Positions 1-8,532 are shown, numbered from the stretch's first letter. The stretch: DNA of 64,000 bases from Bryobacterales bacterium (GCA_020852175.1 JADZBH010000012.1:62001-126000); one strand, 5' to 3'. A program made the numbers and translations. The notes: generated by a model not told the origin, from the letters alone.

Positions 1-226
1 GGGCTTTTATTCGGAAGCCAGCACCTCGATCACCTGGTCCATCGGCACACGCAACCGCTACATCGGCACCGACGACTACGGCACCACCAACCGCCTGGAA
101 AACGTGGGCGTGCGGCCCGAAATCTCCTTCGACTACATGACCCGCGACAATCTTCTGTCCGGTGGCAGACTCTTCACCGGCGCGTTCACCAGGGCGATTC
201 TCGACGAAATCGCGAAAGGTCAATAA
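1..226 (+). CDS. S41-family peptidase, C-terminal fragment (cut by window edge)
   Basis: Only the last 74 codons are visible, in the frame starting at base 2 and ending at the TAA at 224-226. The tail contains YMTRDNLLSGG and ends AILDEIAKGQ. It aligns position by position with the tail of the next gene (YMSLSNLLSGG, AILAEIAK), so the two are tandem paralogues. By analogy it is a secreted serine peptidase of the C-terminal-processing (S41) type. The catalytic region lies outside the window. It ends one base before the next ATG, so the pair is probably co-transcribed. Confidence 0.75.
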   Translation, partial: GFYSEASTSITWSIGTRNRYIGTDDYGTTNRLENVGVRPEISFDYMTRDNLLSGGRLFTGAFTRAILDEIAKGQ

Positions 227-227
227 C

Positions 228-1940
228 ATGCGTATCCTGACCCTCACCCTCGCGGTCTTTACCCTGGCTCCCACGCTTCCCGCCGCGCTCACCGCCGACC
301 AGAAGGAGTTCGATTTCCGCGTCCTGGCCGCGTCCTATGCCAAGAATTACGCGCCCTACGAGTGGAAGAAGCAGTTGTTCGGCTTCGATCTCTACAACAT
401 CTCGCCCTGGATCGCCCGCGCCCGGGCGACGGCCACCGACCTGGACTATTACCAGGTTTGCGGCGAGTACGTGGCCTCGCTCCGTGACTCCCACTCCTCG
501 TTCAGCTTTCCCACCAGCTTTCGGTACAGCCTCCCCCTGCACGCCGATTACTACGAGGACGTGCCGCGCATTGACGCCATCAGCCGCCTCTATCTCCCCG
601 CCACCCAGTTCCCCATCCAGACCGGCGACGAGGTGGTCGCCCTCGGCGGCGAACCGGTGGCCGCCGTGGTGCAGCGCCTCTCGCGCACCGTCTATGCGGC
701 GAACGACTCCGCCCTGCGCCGAACCGCGCTGCAACGTGCGTTTGGCACCTCGGAAGCCGGAAACACCCGCGCCGCTTCGCTGCCCGATGAGTTGGAAATC
801 ACCATCCGCTCGCGCTCCACGGGCGAACTGGCCCACTATGTGATTCCCGTCATCAAGTCAAGCACGCCCCTGGCTTCGGGAGGCACGACACCCTCCACCA
901 TCTACCGCGCCCTCCGGCAGCGCCCCGCCGCCGCGGCGGCGGACGGCGAAGACAGCCTCACCGAACCCTGGCTGGCTCCGCTGGCCGCGCTCGGCGACGA
1001 TGCCGTACCGGGGCCCGAGTGGGGCGAGGCGCTGCCCGATGCCGCCGAGGTGCTCGGCTTTGGTACACGTCCCGGTTTCCCGCTGCCCTCCGGTTTTGTA
1101 CAACGGTTGGGCCGCCTGTCCACCGACGCGTTCTTCTCCGGCGCCTATACCGCTGGCGGCAAACGCCTCGGCTATATCCGCATCCCCACCTTTAACCCCG
1201 CCATCGGCGCCACGGCCGCGCTGCGCCAGTTTGAAACCGAGATGACGTTCTTCAACGGGAACACCGACGGCCTCATCGTCGATATCATGCGCAATTCGGG
1301 CGGACTCAGTTGCTATAACGAGGAGATTCAGCGCCGCCTCATCCCCTACACCTTCCGCGGCATTGGACGGGAGATCCGCGCCACCTATGACTGGGTGTCG
1401 GCTTTCTACGATACGTGGGAACGGGCCCGGAACGCAGGGGCTCCCGCCGAGGTGCTGTCACAGCTTGAAGCCAACTACCGCGAGATCGAAGCGGCGTCCC
1501 GGCAGTCGCGCGGCCGCTCCGGTCCGCTGCCCATCTGCGCCTCGACGCTGTTCCGCGCTCCCCACGAAACCGCCTACACGAAGCCGCTTCTGGTTGTCGC
1601 CGACGAGTATTCGGCCTCGGCCAGCGACGCCTTCGCCGCCGTCATCCAGGACTCGGGCCGCGGCTCCCTCTTCGGTTTCCGGACCAACGGCGCGGGCGGC
1701 ACCACGGCAACCTACGGCGCCGGGCCCTACTCGGAAGCCACCGCCTCCAACACCATCGCCATGCACCACCGCGTGAACCCCGTGAACGTGCCAGGATATC
1801 CAGCCACGCACTATGTGGAGAACGCCGGGGTGTTTCCGAACATCCCCTATGACTATATGTCGCTCAGCAACCTGCTGTCGGGCGGGGCTCAGTTTCGGGA
1901 TGCCGTCACCGAAGCTATCCTGGCTGAAATCGCGAAATAG
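228..1940 (+). CDS. Secreted S41-family (C-terminal processing-like) serine peptidase
   Basis: This 570-residue protein starts at ATG 228. AAAGG at 215-219 is a suitable ribosome site, and the start gives an immediate signal peptide (MRILTLTLAVFTLAPTLPAA). An earlier in-frame ATG at 162 lies inside the upstream gene and is rejected. A PDZ-like stretch (IQTGDEVVALGGEPV) lies near residues 130-145. The S41 core follows: IVDIMRNSGG, then YSASASDAFA, whose serine is the expected nucleophile, and a Gly-rich GAGGTTATYG segment. Family members cut unfolded or C-terminal segments of exported proteins. The substrate is unknown. It probably acts in the periplasm or outside the cell. Confidence 0.85.
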   Translation: MRILTLTLAVFTLAPTLPAALTADQKEFDFRVLAASYAKNYAPYEWKKQLFGFDLYNISPWIARARATATDLDYYQVCGEYVASLRDSHSSFSFPTSFRYSLPLHADYYEDVPRIDAISRLYLPATQFPIQTGDEVVALGGEPVAAVVQRLSRTVYAANDSALRRTALQRAFGTSEAGNTRAASLPDELEITIRSRSTGELAHYVIPVIKSSTPLASGGTTPSTIYRALRQRPAAAAADGEDSLTEPWLAPLAALGDDAVPGPEWGEALPDAAEVLGFGTRPGFPLPSGFVQRLGRLSTDAFFSGAYTAGGKRLGYIRIPTFNPAIGATAALRQFETEMTFFNGNTDGLIVDIMRNSGGLSCYNEEIQRRLIPYTFRGIGREIRATYDWVSAFYDTWERARNAGAPAEVLSQLEANYREIEAASRQSRGRSGPLPICASTLFRAPHETAYTKPLLVVADEYSASASDAFAAVIQDSGRGSLFGFRTNGAGGTTATYGAGPYSEATASNTIAMHHRVNPVNVPGYPATHYVENAGVFPNIPYDYMSLSNLLSGGAQFRDAVTEAILAEIAK

Positions 1941-2444
1941 TACTTATTATTTTTTATTAACGTAAACCACTAAGACGTGGGGCGTGTGCGTCCTGCGTCT
2001 CTTCTGATTTTGGAATTTGCACCCTGATCTCTGACAGGTTCTACGGAAGTCCGGATCTTTTATTTCGATTAATGCCGTTTGTTCGCCCATGCTGCCGTAA
2101 TTTCCAGCGGCCCAAATCTCCACTATTTTGATTGACAACCACATCAAAGTGGAGATGTTTTCGGAGTTTGATCCACCCAGTTCACGAACCCTGATTGCGC
2201 AGGATTTTCAAGCATATAGCTTTCGTGCTACATGTTGTTACGTCTCGCATGCTTAGGGTCCTGCTATGGCGCAATATCCATTACAGGCGCGACCTCCGGT
2301 GTATGGCCGGAAGTGGCATGGGAGCAGCTCGAACCCACCGGTTCAGAGCAGCGCATGGAGGGTGGCCCGGGGGGCGCCGCTGCATTTTGCGGGCGCATCC
2401 ATGGACTCTTCCACGCGCACATCCAAAGTTCAGGGAAAGGGTTT
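1941..2444. other. Gene-free region upstream of the TonB receptor gene
   Basis: This 504-bp stretch is clearly more AT-rich than its flanks. I see no convincing coding sequence. The receptor frame stays open back to 2232, but that extension lacks a signal peptide or any domain. The region holds a bulged inverted repeat at 2116-2156 and a TTGACA hexamer at 2132-2137 inside its loop, with only a poor -10 (ATGTTT) 17 bp downstream. It is likely the promoter and leader region of the receptor gene. Confidence 0.5.
2116..2156. promoter_or_regulatory. Bulged inverted repeat, possible operator or mRNA hairpin
   Basis: ATCTCCACT (2116-2124) is exactly complementary to AGTGGAGAT (2148-2156). Inside it TTGAT (2128-2132) pairs with ATCAA (2143-2147), leaving a three-base bulge and a ten-base loop. 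TTTT follows at 2158-2161, so a weak terminator for the S41 pair is possible, but the repeat is about 180 bp past the stop codon and has an AT-rich stem. An operator for the receptor promoter is equally possible. Confidence 0.4.
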
Positions 2445-5400
2445 ATGAACAATAATCACACCGCAGTTCCGCGGGCGTGGAGCTTGGTCGCGAACTGGCG
2501 TCTGAGCGTTCTCCACATCGCGGTTTTCTCCTTAGCACTACTCCTGCTGTCGATGGGCACGGTTGCTTTGGCCCAGGAACGGTTTTCGGAACTGAACGGC
2601 ACGGTCACCGACTCGACGGGCGGCGTACTGCCCGGGGTTAAAGTGAAAACCACCAACAAGGTGACAGGCCGTATCGTCGAAACGACAACCACCGGAAGCG
2701 GCGCCTATCAGGTGCGCAACATCGAGCCGGGCCGGTATTCGGTGCTCTTCGAGTTGAAGGGCTTCACCATGTATGAGGTCGGCGAGGTCAACCTGCTGCT
2801 GGGCAAGACGCTCACCGTCGACGCCAAGATGAGTGTCGGAACCACGGCCGAAACCGTTCAGGTCACCGATGCCGCTCCGCTCATCGACACCACCAACACC
2901 ACCATGGCCAACAACATCACGGCCGACGAATTCGACCGCCTCCCGAAGGCCCGCAGCTTCCAATCGCTTGCGATGAGCTCGACGTCGGTCAACTCGGGCG
3001 AAATCGAGGGCGGCGTCCAGGTGAACGGCGCCAGCGGCGCGGAGAACAACTTCACGATTGATGGAATCTCCACGAACTCACTGCTCAACGGCCAGTCCCG
3101 GCAGGACGCCGTGTTTGAAATTCTCCAAGAGGTCCAGGTGAAGACCGGCGGCATCTCCGCCGAATACGGCGGCGCCCTGGGCGGCGTGGTCAGCGCGGTC
3201 ACCAAGTCCGGCGGCAACAGATTCCATGGCGACGTCCACTACTATTTCTCCGGCAGCCCGCTGAACGCGGCGCCCCGCAAGCGTCTGCTGCTCAGCCCGA
3301 GCAACGACACCACCACGGCCTACTACCAGGACGAGAAACAGAAGGACCGCCAGAACGAGATCGGCTACTCCCTGGGCGGCTATCTCATTAAGAACCGGCT
3401 CTATTTCTTTAGCGCCGCCTCCCCCAACTTCCGCGACCGGACCAACAACTACCGGTTCTCCAACGGCGCCGAGTCCGGCTCCATCTCCCAGGACACGACG
3501 CGCCACATGCTGTTTGAAAAGCTCTCCTTCGACATCACCCGCAATTTGCGCGGCTCGATGTCCTGGCTGTGGACGCCCACCAAGAGCGTCGGCACTCTGC
3601 CCGGATATAACGGCGAGTGCCCGAACTGCAACACGGCGTCGGTGGCGGCCAACGCCATCCGCCCCAAGCAGGGCTTCTTCGCTCCGCAGTCCAACTACGG
3701 CGCCCAGCTCGACTGGTCCGCCGCTCCCACCACGCTGCTTTCGGTTCGCGCCGGCCGCTTCTGGGATAACTTCAAGGACGTCGGCCTGCCCGACATCACG
3801 CCGGTCACCTACCAGATCAGCTCCGTGGGCCTGGAAGGCGTTCCGTCCAATCTGCAGGCGCCCATCGGCTACTACAACACGCCGCGCGTTTCCCGTTCCC
3901 GTTGGGACCTGGTGAGCCGCACCTATGTCCAGGCCGATATCAGCCAGTACTTCCGCGCGCTCGGTTCGCACGACTTCAAGGCCGGCATCGGCACGCAGAA
4001 GAACGTGAACAACGTGCTGCAGGACTACCCCACCGGCGGCTACATCAACATCTTCTGGAACCGCGCCTTCACCTCCTCGGTGCCCGGCGTCCCGGCCAAC
4101 CAGCGCGGAACGTATGGTTACTACGAGTACCACCAGATCGGCACGGAGGGCTCCACCGGCGCCAACATCAACAACATGTACTTCCAGGACAACTGGCGCA
4201 TCATCCCCCGGCTCACGCTGAACCTCGGGCTGCGTCTGGAATCCGAGCGCGTTCCTTCCTTCCAGCGCAACGTGAAGCAGTACGCGTTCGACTTCGGCTG
4301 GGGCAAGAAGATCGCGCCGCGCCTCGGCGCCTCGTTCGACGTGTTCGGCGATGGCCGCCTGAAGGTGTATGGAAGCTGGGGCCGTTACTACGATTGGGTG
4401 AAGTATGAACTCGCCCGCGGCACCTTCGGCGGCGACTACTGGCGTGTGCGCTACCGCTCGCTCGATTCGCCCGACGTGTTCAGCCTGAACAGCGGCAACC
4501 TGCCGGGCCGCAACCTTTGGAACCCGAACGTGACGGATGCCTTCCGCAACCGCCGCGTTCCCGGCTTCGACACCATCGACCCGCAAATCAAGCCCATGGC
4601 CAGCGACCTCACCAACGCCGGCTTTGAATTGCAGATCGCCCCGCAAACCGTCTTCCGCGCCAGCTACGTCCGCAACCACCTGATCCGCACCATCGAGGAT
4701 CTGGGCGTGCTCGTCAACGGCGATGAAGTCTACTACTACGCCAACCCCGGTTCCGGCAGCGCGACCACCACGCCTCCTTCGGGCGCTTCCAAGCCGTTCC
4801 CGACGCCCAAGGCGGTTCGCAACTACAACGCCGTGGAAATGCAGATCACCAAGCGTTTCGGCTCCTGGTTCGGCAGCGCCAGCTACGTCTATTCGCGGCT
4901 GCGCGGCAACTACTCCGGCCTGGCCGCCACCGAAGAGGTGCGCACCGGCGCCGATGGCGGGGGCGTCTTCGCTCTCGACCAGCAGGGCCCCGGCGTCATC
5001 GCCCGTCCGGGCGGCAACGCCAACCGCGCCTGGGACATCGACGAACTCCTGTGGGATTCCAAGGGCAACCTCGATCCGCAGGGTCCGCTCCCCACCGACC
5101 GTCCGCACGTCTTCAAGCTCTACGGCTCGAAGACCTTCAAATGGGGCGACCGCCAGGGCACCGACATCGGAGCCTTCTTCTATGGCGGTTCCGGCACGCC
5201 TCTCACCACCCTGGTGAACACGATCAACAGCACCCAGGTGTTCGTGAACGGCCGCGGCGACCTGGGCCGCACGGCGTTCCTCACGCAAACCGACATCGTC
5301 GTGGGCCACGAATTCACCGTGTCCGAGGGCAAGCGCCTTCGTTTCGAGTTCAACGCCCTCAACCTGTTCAACCAGAAGACCTCGCGCAGCAAGTGGACCC

Positions 5401-5588
5401 AGTTGAACCGCGCCCGTACAAGCGCCGAAATCAACCTGGCTTCCACCGACCTCGCCAAGGGCTACAACTACCAGACCATGATCAACGGCACCTCGGAAGG
5501 CGCCAAGGCGATGAGCCCGTTGTTCGGCATGAACGACTGGTTCAACCCCGGCTTCAGCGGCCGCTTCCTGGTGAAGTTCATCTTCTAA
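2445..5588 (+). CDS. TonB-dependent receptor, Oar-like, with N-terminal carboxypeptidase-regulatory domain
   Basis: The protein has 1047 residues and starts at ATG 2445, preceded by AGGGAAAGGG (2432-2441). A long n-region and hydrophobic stretch end near ALAQ, which fits an export signal. A CarboxypepD_reg fold follows (GTVTDSTGGVLPGVKV to YSVLFELKGF). Next is a TonB plug (FTIDGIS, EVQVKTGGISAEYGGALGG), then a large beta-barrel ending in the outer-membrane signature FLVKFIF with terminal Phe. Such receptors import large substrates or act in adhesion and protein export. The ligand cannot be read from sequence. An upstream in-frame extension to 2232 is rejected because it would bury the signal peptide. 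Confidence 0.93.
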   Translation: MNNNHTAVPRAWSLVANWRLSVLHIAVFSLALLLLSMGTVALAQERFSELNGTVTDSTGGVLPGVKVKTTNKVTGRIVETTTTGSGAYQVRNIEPGRYSVLFELKGFTMYEVGEVNLLLGKTLTVDAKMSVGTTAETVQVTDAAPLIDTTNTTMANNITADEFDRLPKARSFQSLAMSSTSVNSGEIEGGVQVNGASGAENNFTIDGISTNSLLNGQSRQDAVFEILQEVQVKTGGISAEYGGALGGVVSAVTKSGGNRFHGDVHYYFSGSPLNAAPRKRLLLSPSNDTTTAYYQDEKQKDRQNEIGYSLGGYLIKNRLYFFSAASPNFRDRTNNYRFSNGAESGSISQDTTRHMLFEKLSFDITRNLRGSMSWLWTPTKSVGTLPGYNGECPNCNTASVAANAIRPKQGFFAPQSNYGAQLDWSAAPTTLLSVRAGRFWDNFKDVGLPDITPVTYQISSVGLEGVPSNLQAPIGYYNTPRVSRSRWDLVSRTYVQADISQYFRALGSHDFKAGIGTQKNVNNVLQDYPTGGYINIFWNRAFTSSVPGVPANQRGTYGYYEYHQIGTEGSTGANINNMYFQDNWRIIPRLTLNLGLRLESERVPSFQRNVKQYAFDFGWGKKIAPRLGASFDVFGDGRLKVYGSWGRYYDWVKYELARGTFGGDYWRVRYRSLDSPDVFSLNSGNLPGRNLWNPNVTDAFRNRRVPGFDTIDPQIKPMASDLTNAGFELQIAPQTVFRASYVRNHLIRTIEDLGVLVNGDEVYYYANPGSGSATTTPPSGASKPFPTPKAVRNYNAVEMQITKRFGSWFGSASYVYSRLRGNYSGLAATEEVRTGADGGGVFALDQQGPGVIARPGGNANRAWDIDELLWDSKGNLDPQGPLPTDRPHVFKLYGSKTFKWGDRQGTDIGAFFYGGSGTPLTTLVNTINSTQVFVNGRGDLGRTAFLTQTDIVVGHEFTVSEGKRLRFEFNALNLFNQKTSRSKWTQLNRARTSAEINLASTDLAKGYNYQTMINGTSEGAKAMSPLFGMNDWFNPGFSGRFLVKFIF

Positions 5589-5633
5589 ACCAGTTCCTCG
5601 CGCGCGCCCACCGGCGTCGCGGGCAGCGCTCCG

Positions 5634-5669
5634 GGCCGGCTCTCCTTATCAAGGGGGGCCGGCCTTTTT
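5634..5669 (+). terminator. Rho-independent terminator of the TonB receptor gene
   Basis: GGCCGGC (5634-5640) pairs exactly with GCCGGCC (5658-5664). The stem extends through TCTCC with GGGGG using G-U pairs, around a seven-base loop (TTATCAA). TTTTT (5665-5669) and a further T-rich stretch follow. It sits 46 bp after the receptor stop codon and separates it from the signalling cluster. Confidence 0.9.
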
Positions 5670-5691
5670 CCTTTTCCCCACCCCCGCGGCG

Positions 5692-5700
5692 TGATATTCT
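5692..5700 (+). promoter_or_regulatory. Extended -10 promoter element before the FHA/MotAB/kinase operon
   Basis: TGATATTCT matches an extended -10 (TGnTATnnT) directly after the terminator T-tract, with no clear -35. It is the only good promoter element before the nine-gene run and would start transcription near 5707. If so, the first gene has either a roughly 56-nt leader (ATG 5763) or a short one (GTG 5730). Confidence 0.45.
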
Positions 5701-5762
5701 GCGCCCTGCCTTCACTACTGTTTGCCGGGGTGTTCGTGCCGTCTCCCGGGCAGAGGGAGCTC

Positions 5763-6173
5763 ATGCCGTCCAAATCGCTCATTGTCGGCCGTGACCGCTC
5801 GGCCGACATTCCCATTGCCGACTCCTCGGTCAGCCGCCGCCACGCTCAGGTCGAAATCATCGACGGCGGCCGCATTTTTCTTACCGACTGCCAATCCAGT
5901 AACGGGACCTTTGTCATCCGCTCCGGCCAGTCCATCCGCATCACCCAGGAAACCGTCTCCCCCGGCGAGCAGATTCGCTTCGGTGACGTGGTCATGGCCG
6001 TCTCGGACCTCACCGATCTCGCCCGCCGCGCCGGCGCCGCCGCTCCAGCCACGCCGCAAGCGCCTCATCCGGGCCGTAACGCCGCGCCGGAACCCCTTGC
6101 CCGCAGCGAAAAACTGGTCCGCTGCCTCTGCGGCGCCGTGATCGTCGCCGGCAAGCCCTGCCCCTTCTGTTAA
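5763..6173 (+). CDS. FHA-domain protein with C-terminal zinc-ribbon-like motif
   Basis: From ATG 5763 the protein has 136 residues. The FHA core is present: LIVGRD, SVSRRHAQV and SSNGTF supply the Gly-Arg, Ser, His and Asn expected for phosphothreonine binding. The last sixteen residues carry C121, C123, C133 and C136 (CLCG...CPFC), a likely zinc knuckle. GAGGGAG (5753-5759) precedes ATG 5763 but closely. The first FHA strand seems to begin upstream (VPSPGQREL), so GTG 5730 is a serious alternative start. This is the first gene of the phospho-signalling operon. Its job is probably phosphopeptide recognition or scaffolding for the membrane proteins encoded next. Confidence 0.82.
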   Translation: MPSKSLIVGRDRSADIPIADSSVSRRHAQVEIIDGGRIFLTDCQSSNGTFVIRSGQSIRITQETVSPGEQIRFGDVVMAVSDLTDLARRAGAAAPATPQAPHPGRNAAPEPLARSEKLVRCLCGAVIVAGKPCPFC

Positions 6174-6192
6174 CGCCTTACAAGACACCGCC

Positions 6193-7011
6193 ATGACACC
6201 GCAACCAGCCACTCCCGCGATCCCGCAACCCACCCCCGCCCCCGCCGGATTCTGGAGCCTTCCCGACCGTTCCCAGGCACTGGTGCTCGGAGCGCTCGCC
6301 AGCCTCGCCTTCATCGCGTTTGGCACACTCGTCTTCCCCAGCGGCATGGCCCGCATCCTTCTGGACTATCCTTCCAAGCACTTCGTCTACCCTTTCACCG
6401 TGCAGAATTTCATGCACATCCTTTTCTTCGCCGCGCTGGGCGATCTGTTTGTCCGCTGGCGCGTCGGCGTCCGCGAAACCTCCTTCCTCCATCAGCGGTT
6501 CCTCCCCGAGGACGAGCAAACCGTTCTCCGCATGAAGGATCTTGGCCCCATTCGCCGCCGCGTGCTCGGGCAGTTCGACCGGGAGCATGGCTTTTTGCCG
6601 TCCCTGATCGACCTTGCCATTCTCCAGTTCCAATCCAGCCACAGCGTGGATCAGGCCGCCGGCGTGATGAACTCGGCCCTCCAACTCACCGCCCACCGCG
6701 TCGACATGCGCTACGGGATGGTGCGCTTTGTCGCCTGGCTTGTCCCCACCATCGGCTTCATCGGCACGGTCTATGGCCTCGGCGCCGCCTTGATGGCCGC
6801 CGGGGAAAACAAAGGCAACCTCGACCTGAAGGATGTCGCGCGCACGCTCGGCATCGGTTTCGACGCCACCATGACGGCCCTCATGCAGAGCGCCGTTCTC
6901 GTTTTCGTCCTCCAGATGGTCCAGTCCAAGGAGGAGTCGGCGGTGAACCACGCCGGCGAATACACGCTCCGCAACCTGATCAACCGCCTCTATGTCGAGA
7001 ACAAGAGCTAG
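6193..7011 (+). CDS. MotA/TolQ/ExbB-family proton-channel-like membrane protein
   Basis: A 272-residue protein with four predicted membrane segments at about residues 29-48, 66-87, 176-202 and 219-243. The paired third and fourth helices (LVPTIGFIGTVYGLG and LGIGFDATMTALMQ) match the MotA/TolQ/ExbB signature. In that family a pentamer forms the ion-conducting ring around a MotB/ExbD dimer. A roughly 90-residue cytoplasmic segment separates the two hairpins. The N-terminus is Pro-rich. It lies 19 bp after the FHA gene and 27 bp before its likely partner. No flagellar, Tol or Exb genes are nearby, so a dedicated motor for this module is inferred. Confidence 0.82.
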   Translation: MTPQPATPAIPQPTPAPAGFWSLPDRSQALVLGALASLAFIAFGTLVFPSGMARILLDYPSKHFVYPFTVQNFMHILFFAALGDLFVRWRVGVRETSFLHQRFLPEDEQTVLRMKDLGPIRRRVLGQFDREHGFLPSLIDLAILQFQSSHSVDQAAGVMNSALQLTAHRVDMRYGMVRFVAWLVPTIGFIGTVYGLGAALMAAGENKGNLDLKDVARTLGIGFDATMTALMQSAVLVFVLQMVQSKEESAVNHAGEYTLRNLINRLYVENKS

Positions 7012-7038
7012 CACGGCCAGGCCGCGCCGGAGAACGCC

Positions 7039-7857
7039 ATGTCGGGCATGAAGTCCAGCAGCAAGGAAATCAACATCATCAACATGTCGCTGCTCGACAT
7101 TCTGTGCGGCGCCATGGGAGCCTTCTGCTTCATGATGCTCGCGCTGTTCCCCTACTGGTCTCCTTCCGGCGTGGGCGCCAAGGAATCCCTGGCCATGAGC
7201 GAGCAGATGCAACAGGAGATCGAACGTCTGAAGCGCGAATTGAAGGAGACTGGCGGCCCCGGATCGGCCGGCGCCGTGGAACGCCTGGAAAAACTGCAAG
7301 GCCAGATGCAGCAAATGGAGGGGCAGAATAACCGGCTCCGCGCGGAACTCGATGAGGAGAAGAAAAAGGTACGCGATCTGGAGGTCCGCAACCCGGTGAT
7401 CATCGCCGTCGATTGGAGCGCGCCCGGGACGGACATCGACATTTTCGCCCACTCGCCCACCACCACCAACGTGAGCGGCAAAAGCCAGCCTCCGGTGGAC
7501 CCCAACGCCAAGCAGGGCCACTTCTTCTATGGAGATGTCTCGTATGGGATGAACCGCGGTCCCGGCATGGACTTCTGGCTCATGCGCGACACCATTCAGG
7601 GCAGCCGCCTGGACATCTACTACAAGTACTTCGCCTCCAACGGCTACGCGGGTCCGGTCAAGGTATATGGCACCTACATCAATAACAGCCGCGCTACGCG
7701 GCTCCCCTTCGTCGAGATGGCCCGGGAGAAGACGGCCATCAAGGTCGGCTCGCTCACCGTGGCGGCCGATTATTCGATCCGGTTCGATCCGGTACCGGAA
7801 CTCGCCGATGCCTACCGCCGCCAACTGCAGGAGGCGTCCCAACCTTCAGGTAAGTGA
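7039..7857 (+). CDS. MotB/ExbD-like stator partner with coiled coil and DUF2135-like domain
   Basis: A 272-residue protein. One membrane helix near the N-terminus (about residues 17-40, SLLDILCGAMGAFCFMML) carries Asp20 at its start, the position of the proton-binding Asp in MotB, ExbD and ZorB. A charged coiled coil covers about residues 50-128. The C-terminal part (VDWSAPGTDIDIFAHSP onwards) resembles YfaP/DUF2135 domains with their D-x-D-x-H-x-x-P pattern (here DIDIFAHSP). No OmpA-like peptidoglycan-binding domain is visible, unlike classical MotB. With the preceding gene it should form a 5:2 channel whose periplasmic head is the DUF2135-like domain. The membrane assignment is firm; motor function is inference. 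Confidence 0.72.
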   Translation: MSGMKSSSKEINIINMSLLDILCGAMGAFCFMMLALFPYWSPSGVGAKESLAMSEQMQQEIERLKRELKETGGPGSAGAVERLEKLQGQMQQMEGQNNRLRAELDEEKKKVRDLEVRNPVIIAVDWSAPGTDIDIFAHSPTTTNVSGKSQPPVDPNAKQGHFFYGDVSYGMNRGPGMDFWLMRDTIQGSRLDIYYKYFASNGYAGPVKVYGTYINNSRATRLPFVEMAREKTAIKVGSLTVAADYSIRFDPVPELADAYRRQLQEASQPSGK

Positions 7858-7878
7858 CAATAGCCCAAGGAGCCATTC

Positions 7879-8523
7879 ATGATCCAGTGCAAGGATGGGC
7901 ACTTTTACGACCCGGCCAAACATTCCGCCTGCCCCTGGTGTGTCCAGCCCTTCGATGTCGCCGGCGAAGGCAAGACGACGCCGCTCCGCCCGCCCATCGA
8001 CGATCAGGGCAAGACCACGCCGCTGCGCAATCCCGTGGCCGCGCTCTCGGAGGATACCAACGTGCCAGGCTCCGAGGATGCCAAGACCCAGCCCCTTTAT
8101 CTGAACCGCCCGCCGGCAGCACCGCCGCCCGCCGCCGCTCCCGCCCCGGCGCCCGCGCCCCCTCCTGCCGCCGCCAGCGCGCCCCTCGAACCCGTGGTTG
8201 GCTGGCTGGTGGCCATCGAAGGCCCTGAACGCGGCCGCGACTACCGCCTCCGCGCCGAGCGTAACTTTTTGGGCCGTGCCGTCGAAAACGACATCTCCAT
8301 CGCCTCGGATCCGCGCATCTCCCGCAACCGCCACGCCATCATTACTTTCGAGCCACGCAAGCGCACCTTCTACCTTTCGCCCGGCGACGCCTCCGGCCTT
8401 GTCTATCTGAACGACGATCTCCTGGACAAGACCACGGCCATCGGCCCGGCCGACCGCATTGAAGTGGGCGACACCACTCTCCGCCTCGTCCCATTCGTCA
8501 CGGCCGAGTTCAGTTGGTCATAA
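7879..8523 (+). CDS. FHA-domain protein with N-terminal zinc ribbon and repeated KTTPLR sites
   Basis: 214 residues, with AAGGAG (7867-7872) six bases before the ATG. A zinc-ribbon-like N-terminus (CKDGHFYDPAKHSACPWC, ligands C4, H8, C18, C21) is followed by two exact GKTTPLR copies (residues 31-37 and 44-50) and a related KTQPLY (69-74). Then come a Pro/Ala-rich linker and a C-terminal FHA fold from about residue 108 (NFLGRAVENDI, ISRNRHAI). The usual SNGT loop is replaced by ASGLVYLN. The Thr repeats resemble GarA-type ETTSVFR phosphosites, so the protein may be a substrate of the operon kinase that switches by binding its own FHA domain. Confidence 0.85.
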   Translation: MIQCKDGHFYDPAKHSACPWCVQPFDVAGEGKTTPLRPPIDDQGKTTPLRNPVAALSEDTNVPGSEDAKTQPLYLNRPPAAPPPAAAPAPAPAPPPAAASAPLEPVVGWLVAIEGPERGRDYRLRAERNFLGRAVENDISIASDPRISRNRHAIITFEPRKRTFYLSPGDASGLVYLNDDLLDKTTAIGPADRIEVGDTTLRLVPFVTAEFSWS

Positions 8524-8532
8524 TCATTCTGC

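Noticed and set aside
2232-2444. N-terminal extension of the TonB receptor
   Set aside because: The extension would put 71 unrelated residues before the signal peptide, and ATG 2445 has an excellent ribosome site.
3078-5309. 743-codon minus-strand open frame inside the TonB receptor gene
   Set aside because: It is an antisense shadow caused by high GC at third codon positions. The translation is a low-complexity Arg/Gly/Val mix with no domain, while the plus strand encodes a full TonB receptor.
6178-7842. 554-codon minus-strand frame across the MotA/MotB-like genes
   Set aside because: The His/Gly/Ala-rich translation has no recognisable domain. The plus-strand products have clear membrane and coiled-coil features.
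6193-7857. Zorya anti-phage system
   Set aside because: The MotA/MotB-like pair is reminiscent of ZorAB, but the MotA-like subunit lacks the long cytoplasmic tail, the MotB-like head differs, and no ZorC, ZorD or ZorE effector is nearby.
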